A stretch of DNA of 64,000 bases from Gammaproteobacteria bacterium 45_16_T64 (GCA_002162955.1 MABD01000001.1:124001-188000), one strand, 5' to 3'. Shown: positions 48,601 through 57,474, counted from the stretch's first letter. Translations and numbers: made by a program. Notes: a model not told the origin generated them from the letters alone.

Positions 48601-48827
48601 TTGCTTTTGTAAGTGCTCAGTCCAAGAGAGCTCGTATTTTTCTTTAATTCCGCGAGCTGATCTTCAATCTCAAGTTTTAGAAGGTCAAGAATTGCATCTC
48701 GCTGATTCTCGCTGGTTATATCTCGAAAAACCTGACCTGTAATAGCAGAAAAAGCAACAGCAATCGCTCCCATTAGAACAATGGTAATTACTAGAGAAAT
48801 CCTAATGGATGGTGTTGGTAGTTTCAT
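45642..48827 (-). CDS. Hybrid histidine kinase with Cache-like sensor, HAMP, two receivers and Hpt
   Basis: 1061 residues. TM1 about 9-30, extracytoplasmic sensor about 31-265 (Cache-like), TM2 about 268-292, HAMP-like linker, coiled coil, HisKA with H410 in [16 protein letters not shown], HATPase_c ([22 protein letters not shown]), receiver 1 ([21 protein letters not shown]), receiver 2 ([22 protein letters not shown]) and Hpt ([15 protein letters not shown]). It lacks the PAS pair of the 41242 kinase but shares its core and output layout, suggesting duplication. The ATG at 48827 lies five bases after the stop of a periplasmic rhodanese, so the two are one operon, probably under the FNR/Anr-type site at 49501. 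Confidence 0.95.
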   Translation of the reverse strand: MKLPTPSIRISLVITIVLMGAIAVAFSAITGQVFRDITSENQRDAILDLLKLEIEDQLAELKKNTSSLGLSTYKSKKFTQAFNSKNQKTLTSQLDSRFHQYFVTAGVVKLEKLYVYDNKLNLLAASTEGFATKEPQENVCRDLYLEASMRTGAQRLKTLHGLCIHGDTPYFSTFVSIGGLRLKGYVQVIVSPSAAFSPIEKELGFPIQIRHPDGVIAFESKNWSNATLSAGSSLIAENMLYTSSNRLALKVYAVRDVKELYSKLDKTHAVIIASALLTTLFAGALALLYLRKTTILPINLLKDKVHGISDDKERLGEQIEVEGIPEIAELSAYFNTMTTTLSDLYGGLSSSNSKLEEEIVTRKSVEEALLRAHSDLEEKIKARTSDLEEMKILAERASTSKSEFLANMSHEIRTPMNGVLGMINLLSGTQLNTEQRHYAQLVKSSAESLLTLINDILDFSKIEAGKLDLEILDFDIHKVLGDFADTMAYRAQEKGLEFIYAIDVDVPPWVQGDAGRLRQILTNLVGNSIKFTQIGEVVLKVGYSSDQNKVNMIRFSIKDTGIGIPEDKINRLFGKFSQVDASTTRKYGGTGLGLAISKQLSELMGGDISVSSVEGEGSEFSFCISLPVSDQQYEIILPSENLANTKILIVDDNSTNIEVLRGHLQSWEVEVAEADSGPAALALLDRTAKAGVHFPIAILDMQMPDMDGASLGKVIREDTRYDAMRLVMMTSIVHTGDVDNFAELGFSAYLTKPIRSLALHDALSLVIAGGEALDSVKPLLTEQMVSQLHKNDGKILIVDDNGINQEVALGLIEGLGYTGDVANDGLEAISMLENQVNLVPYDLVLMDCQMPVLDGYEATDRIRSLESSDQITNIPIIAMTANVMKSDQEKCFHAGMNDFIAKPIDPDVMAAKLGQWIKKTGINGRTRKCVPTNESSQNTNDENCIEAVTWDKDALSKRVRGKPHRIAEIVRMFLESAPERVSSMLQFIVEGEAKEASAIGHEIKGFAGNLGAIKVQKLAAEIEIAGKEGDLEKLEMLSLEMEKSFACLTVALKQGMITNNS

Positions 48828-48832
48828 GCCGC

Positions 48833-49264
48833 CTAATATTTAACTAAAGGGTATTCTTTATTCTTCCACTCTTCAAATCCGCCACGAAACCAGAAAATTT
48901 TACTGTACCCGCATTGCAGTGCAATCTTGACCGCTTTACCACTTCTTCCGCACTTGGGACCGTTGCAATAGTATAGAGCAGGGCTACTTAGCGTAGGAAC
49001 CAGCTTTGAAAGTGAATTACAGTTTGTTTCTTCATCAGGCAAACTATGCGAACCAGAGATATATCCTTGTTGCCGGTCATCAATAATTCTGGAGTCGATA
49101 ATCACTAAATCTGAATACTTTTCTGCCGCTTCAATTAATTGCTCTGCATTAACTTTAGTAGAGCCGGGAATTGAAGCAGGGCTTTCTTTTTTTTCGGCAT
49201 AAGATAGTTTGGGTATTAGCAAGGATAATATAACAAGCCCTACTATTGAGATAAGTCGGCGCAT
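48833..49264 (-). CDS. Periplasmic rhodanese-like protein
   Basis: 143 residues: signal peptide about 1-23 ([14 protein letters not shown]), then one rhodanese domain with [24 protein letters not shown] and the active-site loop [13 protein letters not shown], ending [16 protein letters not shown]. The loop has two cysteines (C-N-G-P-K-C), so redox as well as sulphur-transfer chemistry is possible. Located in the periplasm by its signal. GAGGAAA precedes the ATG. It is first in an operon with the hybrid kinase at 45642, whose sensor domain faces the same compartment. Confidence 0.9.
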   Translation of the reverse strand: MRRLISIVGLVILSLLIPKLSYAEKKESPASIPGSTKVNAEQLIEAAEKYSDLVIIDSRIIDDRQQGYISGSHSLPDEETNCNSLSKLVPTLSSPALYYCNGPKCGRSGKAVKIALQCGYSKIFWFRGGFEEWKNKEYPLVKY

Positions 49265-49470
49265 AGAATGTTTCCTCTAAAGATTATCGGATCTATTTTA
49301 TATCAGGGTGTTGTTTGATTATCTGTGATAACGCTTTAAGTTTAGCCATAAGCATGAAACAATGAATGAATTTGTTATGCTCGTTTGGTCTAAACCTGTA
49401 TTGCATTATGCATTCGCAATGCTAGATAAAGGAAACACTACTTATTTAGCAGAAAATATGTGCTTCTTGC

Positions 49471-49514
49471 GATATAGCTACATCTACCTCGTGTCTTTAT
49501 TTGATGTGCATCAA
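49471..49514 (-). promoter_or_regulatory. FNR/Anr box with a matching class II promoter toward the rhodanese-kinase operon
   Basis: TTGATGTGCATCAA (49501-49514) matches the FNR/Anr consensus TTGATN4ATCAA at all ten specified bases, and symmetry extends one base each side. On the minus strand TATATC (49476-49471) lies where a -10 element would be if the box were centred at -41.5 (start near 49466). That promoter would give a leader of about 200 nt ahead of the rhodanese gene. Oxygen control is an inference from this site; no fnr gene is in the window. Confidence 0.6.
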
Positions 49515-49627
49515 AACTGGTTACCAAGTTAATTGTCTAGGCCCGGTGGGGTACCCTCTGCTAGCAAACCGGTAGAATCTAAAGCCAGCATCTAGGTGAG
49601 ACTGGGCCAAATCCCTCCAGATGGGTC

Positions 49628-49663
49628 TTTACTATTACACTAAATGCTTAGTGTAATAGTAAA
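49628..49663. repeat. Perfect 16-bp inverted repeat with 4-nt loop
   Basis: TTTACTATTACACTAA (49628-49643), loop ATGC, exact complement (49648-49663). AT-rich stem in gene-poor DNA. It may end a transcript that begins upstream or be a decayed element; no gene on either strand abuts it. Confidence 0.65.
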
Positions 49664-50116
49664 TCGATTCTCGCCAGTTTTCTAGAAGTGAGAGCCTCAC
49701 ATGAATGACAGCTTTTACTTAGATTGGGGTAGTTGAAGCAGAGGACGTCCCCTTATTTGAGAATGGCTCTAAACAACGCCTAATGACTATAATGTGGAAC
49801 AAAAAGCCTTATTTTGGTGTTAGAGATGAGTGTTGACTCTCATTAGTTCTAACAATGCATTTGAAAACGACGCAAAATACACGCGCCTCAATCAAGCGTT
49901 GGATCTGAACGTCCGCTTTCTCGATTTCCTACTTCTTATTCAATGCTCTCAAATCGGCTGCCTTATAAACACTGCAGACTGTCCAGGTATCGAGGATTTC
50001 ATTTTTCGAAAGATTACTTATTGTCGGTATTAAGGCGTGAGCTGCTGCTGATAATACTTATACCAATGACCGCTCTGTAGGATTTCTTGCCTTTGCCTAG
50101 AGGTGGATTGTTTGCA

Positions 50117-50150
50117 GTTTTAGTATATCAAATAGTATATATACTAAAAC
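50117..50150. repeat. 12-bp perfect inverted repeat upstream of a gene remnant
   Basis: GTTTTAGTATAT (50117-50128) and ATATACTAAAAC (50139-50150) with a 10-nt loop. Located 54 bases before the open part of the decayed binding-protein gene. Confidence 0.6.
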
Positions 50151-50203
50151 CGCAACTACCCTCTAGCACAGACAAACCGTACCTTTCAGAAGTTTCAGTA
50201 TAG

Positions 50204-50689
50204 TGTCCACTATATATATGGGCGCAAACCCTCAGGTCAGCAAGCACGTGTTTTAATGCTAATAAAGATGACCCTTGGCGATACCGAGACAAGGAACCAG
50301 CTTTTGAAGATAGAAACCTGATAATAGTGAAAGGAAATTCGCTATTACACCTGGATCAATATATCTCAGAGCACCCAGAAATATTCACCTATTTAACGTT
50401 CTCAAACTATCTTGATCGCGCCATTGATATGATGAAGTTCAAAAGGGTAAATACGTTTGTTTACACCAAAACAGAGACGGAATACCGGCCCAAAAATAGT
50501 GGTATGAGTGATACGTTCAACAAAGCAGGGTACGTAGGTACTATGAATCTATATATGGCGTTTGCCAACACCATGCCTGAGCGTTCCAATAGAATAATTG
50601 ACCTGTTCGATAGGAAAATGGAAGCAATTAGAAAAACCGAACGAATTGAGGCAATCATGAGGAACTACGGTCTAAATGACTGGCGCTAG
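50204..50689 (+). pseudogene. 5'-truncated periplasmic binding-protein remnant
   Basis: The frame is open from 50204 (after TAG) to 50689. It reads LRSASTCFNANKDDPWRYRDKEPAFEDRN..., the 'A.G..D.CFNA' segment of family-3 binding proteins, and continues to the C-terminal lobe YMAFANTMPERSNRIIDLFDRKMEAIRKTERIEAIMRNYGL. Signal peptide and first half are missing, and no start with a ribosome-binding site exists before the GTG at 50327. It is therefore a remnant, though the 120-codon stretch from 50327 could still be translated. Confidence 0.65.
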
Positions 50690-50924
50690 AATATAGAAAG
50701 AGGAATTCTGTAGCTTCCGCCACACCGGAAATCACGTCACGTCGAGTATTCTTAACGAAGACTCTATCAAACCTCTACCCCCCATCGCTGAACCTCGGAA
50801 GATCGTCGATCAAATTCCAAACAGCAGAACTAGCCTGATGGTTAGTGTCGAGACAAAATCTTTGTTGCTAAGGTATCCATAGCGCATTTCTATTTGTGTG
50901 AATGCAATTACAGGGTAGTTTACT

Positions 50925-53900
50925 ATGTCCAAAAATAACGCAACAGATTTCTGTTTGTTTGAGTCGGTTAAGTTAACCTTTGAAAGGAGTCTTAGTTTAA
51001 AGGTATTCCTCATCGGCAGTATTGTTCTATTGTTATCTTTCAGTTCATTGGCGTATTCCAATACAGAGCGCTCCTGTAAAGGGTACTACTCACTATCGGT
51101 GACCTCCGCTGAGACGGGAAATAAACTGCATAATAACGTATTCGGTAGATTTAAGGCTACAAGAGGGTGCGGCTCTGCAGTTCCCAATAGATGCAGAAGA
51201 AGATCTAGAGATAGTGCTCATCAATGTATGGCTGCCCATAACAACCATAAAAATGGAGAGCCCGCTGAATGCAATAATTATGCGATTGAATCAAGCAGCT
51301 ATAAAATTGATAACCTAGCAACAGACATTAACAAACTGGCATGTGGGCTCGCTAAGGATCATCAATTAGGAAACGGTCACCTAACGTATACCCTTAGAGC
51401 ACATAGTGCTGGATTTGATGGTGATAGCGATAACGCCTGTAATCAAGTAAAGGTGCTTAATCGCGAAAAACATTTTGAGTGCGATACTGCAATCCCGACC
51501 TGGAATCCGCCTGAGACAGTAGAGCAGGCACAACAGGGTTTTAATAGTAGAAAAAATCGTATTGCTCAGGCTTGGATCGATAAAGCATACGCGGCCTATA
51601 ATGCAGCAGAGGTCGTTGACTCTTGCCAGTTGCGAGCTAACACCCTAGAAAGCACGAATATTGATTATAGTGGATTGGACATTAACCAAGTCGAAAAATG
51701 GTGTACGGCATTTGGTGACTATTTGGAGCAAGGGGGAATACGAAGTTTTCGCCGTATAGCGTCAATTCTGCATGCATACGAATTAGAAGGAACACAAAGC
51801 AGCTATCGGAACTTGCCCTCATCGAAACGGTTGTTTTCTCTGGCACTAGAACTATGGAGTCATTCTCTATCGGCTTCTCATACACTGGGAACCAAAGATT
51901 CGGCCTCAGAAAAAATTGAAGAGATTGGCGTCGGCGCTGCCAATGTTGCCGTTGGTTTTCCCGCCTTTAGTCACGAAGAGCATCCAGAAGGCGACTACGA
52001 TATGATACTGAAGGAAGTCGTTGCATTTTTACACCGATTTAAGAATCACCCTCAAGTTACAGCAAATACACTCTATAACATGGTGGAAAAAGGTTTTGGG
52101 AAGTATGTTGAAGGTAAGGAGTGCTGTGAAAGGCTAACCGTTAAACAGGGGCCATTTACCAATCCTGAAACTGAAAATCATGTATTGATGATTTACGGTA
52201 GTCAGTATCTACTTAATGATTTTATTCTAGAGAACCCACGTAATGATAGAAGGCTAAGGCGAGGTAGGTACAGTGATCAGCATCGATTTAGAAATGCGCG
52301 AAGTGGTAATCTGTATGATTTCTTGATGCAGGCGGCAGCTAGGCCATTGCACAATGGAATGTTTGAGACCAATGGTAGAGCCTATCAAGGAATTACATTC
52401 CTAGCGATGTTAAATCTTGCGTCCTATTCGCGTGATCCAAAAATGAGGTTGGCGTTTCAAAACTCACTTGATTATATGGCAACTAAATATGCTTTTCAGT
52501 CAATTGCAGGGCGACGGTTCTCCCCCAATCGACGGAATCACGGTTACGCTCATCGGTTAGATAATTACAATACCGATGGAATGATCTTTACAATGGGGGC
52601 ATTATCAGGAGCTCTTCAATATCAATTCCCTGGGGATAGTAATCCAGCAGGTATGGCATTGTGGGCCATGCTATCGAGTTACCGGTTACCCGAAGTCATC
52701 CATGACTATATTTTACATAAGCATGATGGATATTGGGCAACAATGCAGGCTCGATATTCTGACAAGCATTACGCGTTGCACAGCCGGCCAAAATATTTTG
52801 AGGGCAAGGTTGAATGGGGAAAAGCAAATAACGTTCGATATGAACCTGCGTTAGAACTCTATTTTGCGACTCCTGAGTATATGAACGTATCAGGAGGAAC
52901 CTATGAACGATATAAAGTGGAATACGATATAGCCAATCAGGAAAATGGTATTAAGCCCTATGATTTCCAATCTATGCCTCAAGTACTTGTTGTTCCTGGT
53001 GCGTCGGATGATTGGGGAAGCCGTGGCGAATTGGTAAGGGATTACCTGACAATGTGGGGGGAAAAGAGGTTTTGGGTAAGTGAAAACAACGCGACGTACA
53101 AAGGCTTTAGTTACGGCTATTTTCATGCAGGCGGCAGTGTTGATAGACACCTTGATTGGCCTCAACGAGTACCAGCACATTGGCCTAAACCCTATAGCGA
53201 AAACGAAAAATCAGAATGGACGATCGGGAGGGCGGTTTTTCGATTCTATGATCTATCCAACACAACCAAAAAGACGCTGCCCGCAAATAATTATGTTGTG
53301 ATGGCAAGGGTAAGTAAAAGCGATTCGTATCCACCGTATCGTCAATTTTCACGTGGGTTTTGGGAGGTTGTCCCTAAAGGACGCTTCAAAAATATCGCGG
53401 AGCTAAAAGAGTTTGTGTTAAGTAATAATCCGCCCTCACATTTTAATAATAAAACTGGGGCTAAATCTAAATCCTATTTCTATAAGATGACGACTAATGA
53501 CTTGTTAAAACTGGATGCCACCATTGGGCGAACCAGTTTTATTGACTGGTTAGATGCAAGCTATGTAGACAAAGGCACCCGATTCCTTGATGCATTAAAG
53601 AATGCAGCGGTGATTGGTATGAACGCAAGTGCTTTTTATGGTACTGATCCGCTAGGGTTACAAAAAACGACATCTTGTTTCACCCCAATTAAATCCATTA
53701 ATGGAAATATGCCCACATGGTTAGCATCTCGGTGTTCTCCAGACATTAGGCGCTATCAACCACTAATGCAGGTACATGAGGTAGATCCAGTCACTCATGA
53801 ATTAAGGGACGAAATCGCTATTGCCAAGGGAGACGGGGTAGTTAATGTCAAGAATAACTACTTCTTTACAGAAGGGACATTGATGCTTGATTCTAGTGAC

Positions 53901-54026
53901 TACCTAAATCCACAAAGAAACCATGTACTAGGTGATACGGTTAGATTGTCTGCTCCATTTCAGGGTTCTGGGTCTTTAATCATTCGCCCAGGATCCACAC
54001 ACCATCTTACCAAAGATCTCCACTAG
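50925..54026 (+). CDS. Large exported protein of unknown function
   Basis: 1033 residues. A hydrophobic segment at about 25-45 (LKVFLIGSIVLLLSFSSLAYS) is a signal peptide or anchor behind a 24-residue head. Next comes a cysteine-containing N-terminal domain (about 50-190: CKGYY, RGCGSAVPNRC, HQCMAAH, AECNNY, LACGLAK, NACNQV, FECD), enough for several disulphides. The central part (about 300-640) is helical with a run like an alpha/alpha-toroid (NGRAYQGITFLAMLNLASYSRDP, GALSGALQYQF), and the C-terminal third is mixed. No catalytic motif recognised. The next gene is 36 bases on and probably co-expressed. Start ATG 50925 has only a weak upstream AGGG. Confidence 0.7.
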   Translation: MSKNNATDFCLFESVKLTFERSLSLKVFLIGSIVLLLSFSSLAYSNTERSCKGYYSLSVTSAETGNKLHNNVFGRFKATRGCGSAVPNRCRRRSRDSAHQCMAAHNNHKNGEPAECNNYAIESSSYKIDNLATDINKLACGLAKDHQLGNGHLTYTLRAHSAGFDGDSDNACNQVKVLNREKHFECDTAIPTWNPPETVEQAQQGFNSRKNRIAQAWIDKAYAAYNAAEVVDSCQLRANTLESTNIDYSGLDINQVEKWCTAFGDYLEQGGIRSFRRIASILHAYELEGTQSSYRNLPSSKRLFSLALELWSHSLSASHTLGTKDSASEKIEEIGVGAANVAVGFPAFSHEEHPEGDYDMILKEVVAFLHRFKNHPQVTANTLYNMVEKGFGKYVEGKECCERLTVKQGPFTNPETENHVLMIYGSQYLLNDFILENPRNDRRLRRGRYSDQHRFRNARSGNLYDFLMQAAARPLHNGMFETNGRAYQGITFLAMLNLASYSRDPKMRLAFQNSLDYMATKYAFQSIAGRRFSPNRRNHGYAHRLDNYNTDGMIFTMGALSGALQYQFPGDSNPAGMALWAMLSSYRLPEVIHDYILHKHDGYWATMQARYSDKHYALHSRPKYFEGKVEWGKANNVRYEPALELYFATPEYMNVSGGTYERYKVEYDIANQENGIKPYDFQSMPQVLVVPGASDDWGSRGELVRDYLTMWGEKRFWVSENNATYKGFSYGYFHAGGSVDRHLDWPQRVPAHWPKPYSENEKSEWTIGRAVFRFYDLSNTTKKTLPANNYVVMARVSKSDSYPPYRQFSRGFWEVVPKGRFKNIAELKEFVLSNNPPSHFNNKTGAKSKSYFYKMTTNDLLKLDATIGRTSFIDWLDASYVDKGTRFLDALKNAAVIGMNASAFYGTDPLGLQKTTSCFTPIKSINGNMPTWLASRCSPDIRRYQPLMQVHEVDPVTHELRDEIAIAKGDGVVNVKNNYFFTEGTLMLDSSDYLNPQRNHVLGDTVRLSAPFQGSGSLIIRPGSTHHLTKDLH

Positions 54027-54062
54027 ACCTAACCATTGAATACATAAAAAAGGATAATGATT

Positions 54063-54692
54063 ATGGACAAGTATGATGTACTTAATGCGCGTATCGAAAA
54101 GCTAGAAAGCTCTAGAAATCGACTCTATAAAGGGTTGTTAAGCGTCCCTCTGGTTGCGCTGATGGCGTTCCCGATTGCGAGTATTAGTGAAAACCTAGGA
54201 ATGAATGCGATAGTTAAACCAGAGGCATTATTTCCTAACGGACATTCCCCTGTAAAAGACATTGCAAAACCAAGAACCATTGATTATGAAAAATTAAAGG
54301 ATAAATTCAAAACATACCAAGGGAAAATTATCGTCGCCGATGGTTTTGTAGTCAAAGATCCGATTAATGGAAAAGAATTGATTCGAATGTATCGAAACCC
54401 TGAAACCAAGCAGCCGGAGATTAATATGTTTGATACAGAGGGTAATCTACGAGCGGCCTTATCGATAAGTGTTGATTCAATGTCTAATTCGGTTGGCCTA
54501 AATCTACTATCGGGTACTGAAGATTCTAGATATTTAAGTATTTCTGATAAAGGTGCGTTGGTGTCAAACGGGGAAGACAGAACACAGATTAATAGCAATA
54601 CCTTACGAATGAAAGGAGGTAAAGGAATGATTACATTGAGATCCAGTTCAACGAGCGCCCCAGAACTTGTACTAGACAAGAAAGAGGGGTAA
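54063..54692 (+). CDS. Small membrane-anchored protein with beta-repeat C-terminus, unknown function
   Basis: 209 residues from ATG 54063, which has AAAGGAT at good spacing (ATG 54057 is also in frame). A short coiled N-terminus (YDVLNARIEKLESSRNRL) leads into one hydrophobic helix (about 24-43), then a periplasmic region with 'D..G..R' strands (VKDPINGKELIRMYRNP, FDTEGNLRAALSIS, SISDKGALVS) typical of repeated beta-strand or helix-like sheets. Probable partner of the large exported protein upstream. No family named. A long hairpin closes the unit. Confidence 0.65.
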   Translation: MDKYDVLNARIEKLESSRNRLYKGLLSVPLVALMAFPIASISENLGMNAIVKPEALFPNGHSPVKDIAKPRTIDYEKLKDKFKTYQGKIIVADGFVVKDPINGKELIRMYRNPETKQPEINMFDTEGNLRAALSISVDSMSNSVGLNLLSGTEDSRYLSISDKGALVSNGEDRTQINSNTLRMKGGKGMITLRSSSTSAPELVLDKKEG

Positions 54693-54696
54693 CGCT

Positions 54697-54740
54697 AATC
54701 AACGCCGTCATAATCGGGTAGCGAAATGATGGCGTTGATT
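54697..54740 (+). terminator. 15-bp hairpin after the two-gene unit
   Basis: AATCAACGCCGTCAT (54697-54711) pairs with ATGATGGCGTTGATT (54726-54740), one G-U pair, starting just after the stop at 54692. No T run follows. Confidence 0.6.
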
Positions 54741-54753
54741 AACTAAATTCATA

Positions 54754-54787
54754 ATAATATGAATAGCATGTCGGTCGACATCACTCC
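54754..54787. repeat. 34-nt intergenic repeat, copy 1
   Basis: Matches 57545-57578 at 29 of 34 positions, all differences being transitions. Contains ATGTCG-GT-CGACAT, a six-pair stem. Both copies sit between convergent gene ends. Confidence 0.6.
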
Positions 54788-54907
54788 GCAGGATTCTGTC
54801 CAATGATTTTTAGACGAATATCGTTGCTGCCCTTTTTTCAAGGATTCCCATGTTACGTTCCCAATTTCACATATGCCTAAAATATTAGGAAGCCGTTTTT
54901 TATCGAG

Positions 54908-56032
54908 TTAAGATGGATTAATCTTGGAGTCTCTATATTCACTGGGGCTAATGTTTTCTAGTTTTTTAAATGCTCGAGTAAAGTTTGCAGCGTCTGTATA
55001 ACCTAGTTCATGCGCTACTTGGCTGATGCTATATTCTGACTCAACAAGCAGGCGTTTAGCTTGTGAAATTCTGACATGGTTAGCAATATCACGAAAGTTT
55101 GTGTTTTCTTTTTTTAGCAGCCGCTGCAAGGTTCTTGAACTCATATTTAGTTTGTCTGCAATGAACTCCTGACTAAGGAAAAGATTATCTGGTTCGCTTA
55201 GTTGATTACTGATCGATTGGATTAAAGTAGCTTGTCGGCTCATACTTCCCTCCAATAGATAATCGCACTCTTCAAGGTTCTTTTGGAACGCGTTTTTATC
55301 TGCTAGTAGCAGCGGTTGACTAAGTAATTCGCTTGGAAACAATATACGTGTTTGTTTGTGGTCTCCAGTTATGTGTATATTTTTTTTATCGGCATACGTC
55401 TGGTGATATCCTTGTAAAGGATAAGCGAGTTCCAAGATATAAGCGGGTAGCTTGTTATTAAGTAGAAATTGGGCCATGACATGTATGCTCGAAAGTATGC
55501 CTTCAATAAGAAAGCGCTCAACTTCTGGGTGCATATCGGCGCTAGACTCAACTTCGATAATACGTAAACTTTCCGAATTTTCTAGACTTAGACTATTTCT
55601 CTCATCGCCAGTGTTAGTTATAGTCGATGAATTATCTGTAGCTAAAGTAGGTACTTTTAATCTTAATAGTGGTGTAAGCACCGGAAAATATTTTGTCGCA
55701 ATATCCAATGCATTTGCAACATTGTTACAGGTTAGTGCGGCGAATCCGACCGCTCCATGACTACTGATATTATACCTTTCTCCAACAGTGAACCCCATAG
55801 CAGGGTCCTTAGTTAACGCAAGGAGATTCAAAATTAGCTTTTCCGATGGCCCTCGAGTGATTTTTGGCGCTTCTTTAGTGCAGACGTCCTTTAGCTGTTG
55901 TTTGTTTAACCCTGTGTCTTTGAGTAAGATTTTTAAGTCTATGCCAAGCTCAAGCACCAGTTCAGGTAGCTCGCTGTAAAAGCGTGCGGGCAGATAATGT
56001 TGATATTGAATGGGCAGGGAGTTCTTTTTCAT
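54908..56032 (-). CDS. AraC-family transcriptional regulator with arabinose-binding-like domain
   Basis: 374 residues. N-terminal PF12625-like ligand domain (DPAMGFTVGERYNISSHGAVGFAALTCNNVANALDIATKYFPVLTP) and C-terminal HTH_18 (SQEFIADKLNMSSRTLQRLLKKENTNF; VAHELGYTDAANFTRAFKKLENISP). Same architecture as the regulator at 31733 but clearly diverged. Divergent from the MpaB-type oxygenase at 56228, with a 34-nt inverted repeat between them, so that gene is a likely target. Relatives of this class often control lipid or aromatic catabolism. Confidence 0.9.
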   Translation of the reverse strand: MKKNSLPIQYQHYLPARFYSELPELVLELGIDLKILLKDTGLNKQQLKDVCTKEAPKITRGPSEKLILNLLALTKDPAMGFTVGERYNISSHGAVGFAALTCNNVANALDIATKYFPVLTPLLRLKVPTLATDNSSTITNTGDERNSLSLENSESLRIIEVESSADMHPEVERFLIEGILSSIHVMAQFLLNNKLPAYILELAYPLQGYHQTYADKKNIHITGDHKQTRILFPSELLSQPLLLADKNAFQKNLEECDYLLEGSMSRQATLIQSISNQLSEPDNLFLSQEFIADKLNMSSRTLQRLLKKENTNFRDIANHVRISQAKRLLVESEYSISQVAHELGYTDAANFTRAFKKLENISPSEYRDSKINPS

Positions 56033-56144
56033 ACACGGTATTAAAACAAAATATGTCGGAAAGTAACAGATGTTAGTCGGTAAATGACCTGATTAAAATT
56101 AAGCTTTCGTGGATATTAGTTGCCTATGAATACTGATGAAGTCA

Positions 56145-56178
56145 CCAACTACCAAAGCGCCTTAGCTTTGGTAGTTGG
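56145..56178. promoter_or_regulatory. Perfect 14-bp inverted repeat in divergent promoter region
   Basis: CCAACTACCAAAGC (56145-56158), loop GCCTTA, GCTTTGGTAGTTGG (56165-56178), ending 50 bases before the oxygenase ATG. In a divergent spacer it is better read as an operator or leader hairpin than as a terminator. Confidence 0.55.
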
Positions 56179-56227
56179 CAAAGGTCAGATTACCTCTTAA
56201 CTACTATATATTAGAAGGGTTCGGTCG

Positions 56228-57439
56228 ATGAATAATACCAACAGTAATGTAATTGCGTTTGTTCGAAATAGAGAAGAGTTTATCAAAAAGTTTGGGCATA
56301 AAGAGGTTGAGCTTGCGATAAAGTACCTATATGTCACAGACACTGAAGCGGACGTTTTAGCACAATACATTCAAAATGACCCAGATCGAAAAGCCAAGAA
56401 GCTCTTTGATCAAGCGCTTGAGTACGGAATTGAGTCGATTGAAAACCCACCGCAAGAACTTAACGATTTTTTTAGACAATCTCAGGAAGTGCCGGAGTGG
56501 GTGGACTGGTCTCAGCTCGAGCGAGGCGCTATTGCGATTACAAAAATGCTCCTGCTTGGCCCCTTAGCTTTGCCGATTGCCTTGGGGGCAACCTATGTTA
56601 GTCACCAGTCTACGAGCCTGGTAATAACAGAACATTTGGAAAAGCGGGCGGAAAGTCGATTAGTTGAATCTACCATCTTCTTTTCTCAAGTATTTAAGCC
56701 GGGAAACATGAAACCTGGTGCTGAGGGTTTTAAAAAAGCAAACCACCTGCGTTTAATTCATGCGTTTGCTAGAGCCCACATCGGTAGATCACCTAAATAT
56801 GATGTCGAAAGTATGGGCGCACCAATCAATCAATATGATACAGCCTGTGGACAGTATTATTATTTTTCGACCCTCTTTATTGAGCTAGGGGAAAAATTTG
56901 GCTTAACGTTTTCATATCAAGAAAAAGCGGACATCTTTGCGTTATGGCGATATATCTGTTTACTAATGGGAGTTCCCGATGAGTTGCTGGCTAAGACCGT
57001 TGAAGAGGCAAGCAATAAATCTGATTTTCTAAAAGCAACTTTTGAACCCAACGATGCCTCTAGGGCGTTACTAAAAGCACTGGTACACAATACACCGACT
57101 TTGGATACCATGTTTCTGGAGAAAGTTTTACCCAAACGCCTGGTCAAGGAAATAGTAAACAAAGGGCAATACAATAAATTGAAGTGGGCTGTTTTTCGTG
57201 ATGTATTAGGCGATGAAGTAGCGGACAAGATGGCCGTTCCTAAGTCTTCAGGCCATCGATACTTCGTTAGATCCCTAAGCTGGGGGATGTCGGCGAGTTA
57301 TCAGTTACTGTTGAAAAATAAAGTAAACAAGATCGAAAACGTCATGAAATTGGGGGCTATTGGAGAAAAACTGATTGAGGAATACTACCAAATTACGAAT
57401 AGTCAAGCGGCTCTTATCGATAATTCGGCAATGTCGTAA
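56228..57439 (+). CDS. MpaB/rubber-oxygenase-like (DUF2236) family protein
   Basis: 403 residues of the oxygenase MpaB/Lcp catalytic-domain family: VPEWVDWSQLERGA, a membrane-friendly helix LLGPLALPIALGATYVS, ANHLRLIHAFARAHIG (the R-x-x-H helix; the histidine is the candidate haem ligand by analogy with latex-clearing protein), then MGAPINQYDTACGQYYYFSTLF and IFALWRYICLLMGVP. By family likely a haem b protein; the substrate is not known. No signal peptide. A second member begins at 63276. The patatin and FadL genes nearby suggest lipid or terpenoid substrates (inference). Confidence 0.85.
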   Translation: MNNTNSNVIAFVRNREEFIKKFGHKEVELAIKYLYVTDTEADVLAQYIQNDPDRKAKKLFDQALEYGIESIENPPQELNDFFRQSQEVPEWVDWSQLERGAIAITKMLLLGPLALPIALGATYVSHQSTSLVITEHLEKRAESRLVESTIFFSQVFKPGNMKPGAEGFKKANHLRLIHAFARAHIGRSPKYDVESMGAPINQYDTACGQYYYFSTLFIELGEKFGLTFSYQEKADIFALWRYICLLMGVPDELLAKTVEEASNKSDFLKATFEPNDASRALLKALVHNTPTLDTMFLEKVLPKRLVKEIVNKGQYNKLKWAVFRDVLGDEVADKMAVPKSSGHRYFVRSLSWGMSASYQLLLKNKVNKIENVMKLGAIGEKLIEEYYQITNSQAALIDNSAMS

Positions 57440-57474
57440 AGATGGGTCCACTGTCAATACCTAAGAATACATAA

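Larger units (their letters stand above)
49265..50203. other. Gene-poor region with regulatory site and inverted repeats
   Basis: Nearly 1 kb without a convincing gene. It holds the FNR/Anr box (49501-49514), a GC-richer patch with GGCCC...GGGCC ends (about 49540-49605) that could fold, and two long inverted repeats listed separately. A 67-codon open frame at 49830-50033 has no family likeness and is not called. Confidence 0.5.

Noticed and set aside
49540-49605. Possible riboswitch in the GC-richer patch downstream of the FNR/Anr box
   Set aside because: Compared by eye with the GEMM c-di-GMP class because of GGTAG and AAAGCC-like pieces, but conserved blocks are in the wrong order and spacing.
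49830-50033. 67-codon open frame in the gene-poor region
   Set aside because: Low-information sequence with no ribosome-binding site; nothing coherent is seen in it.
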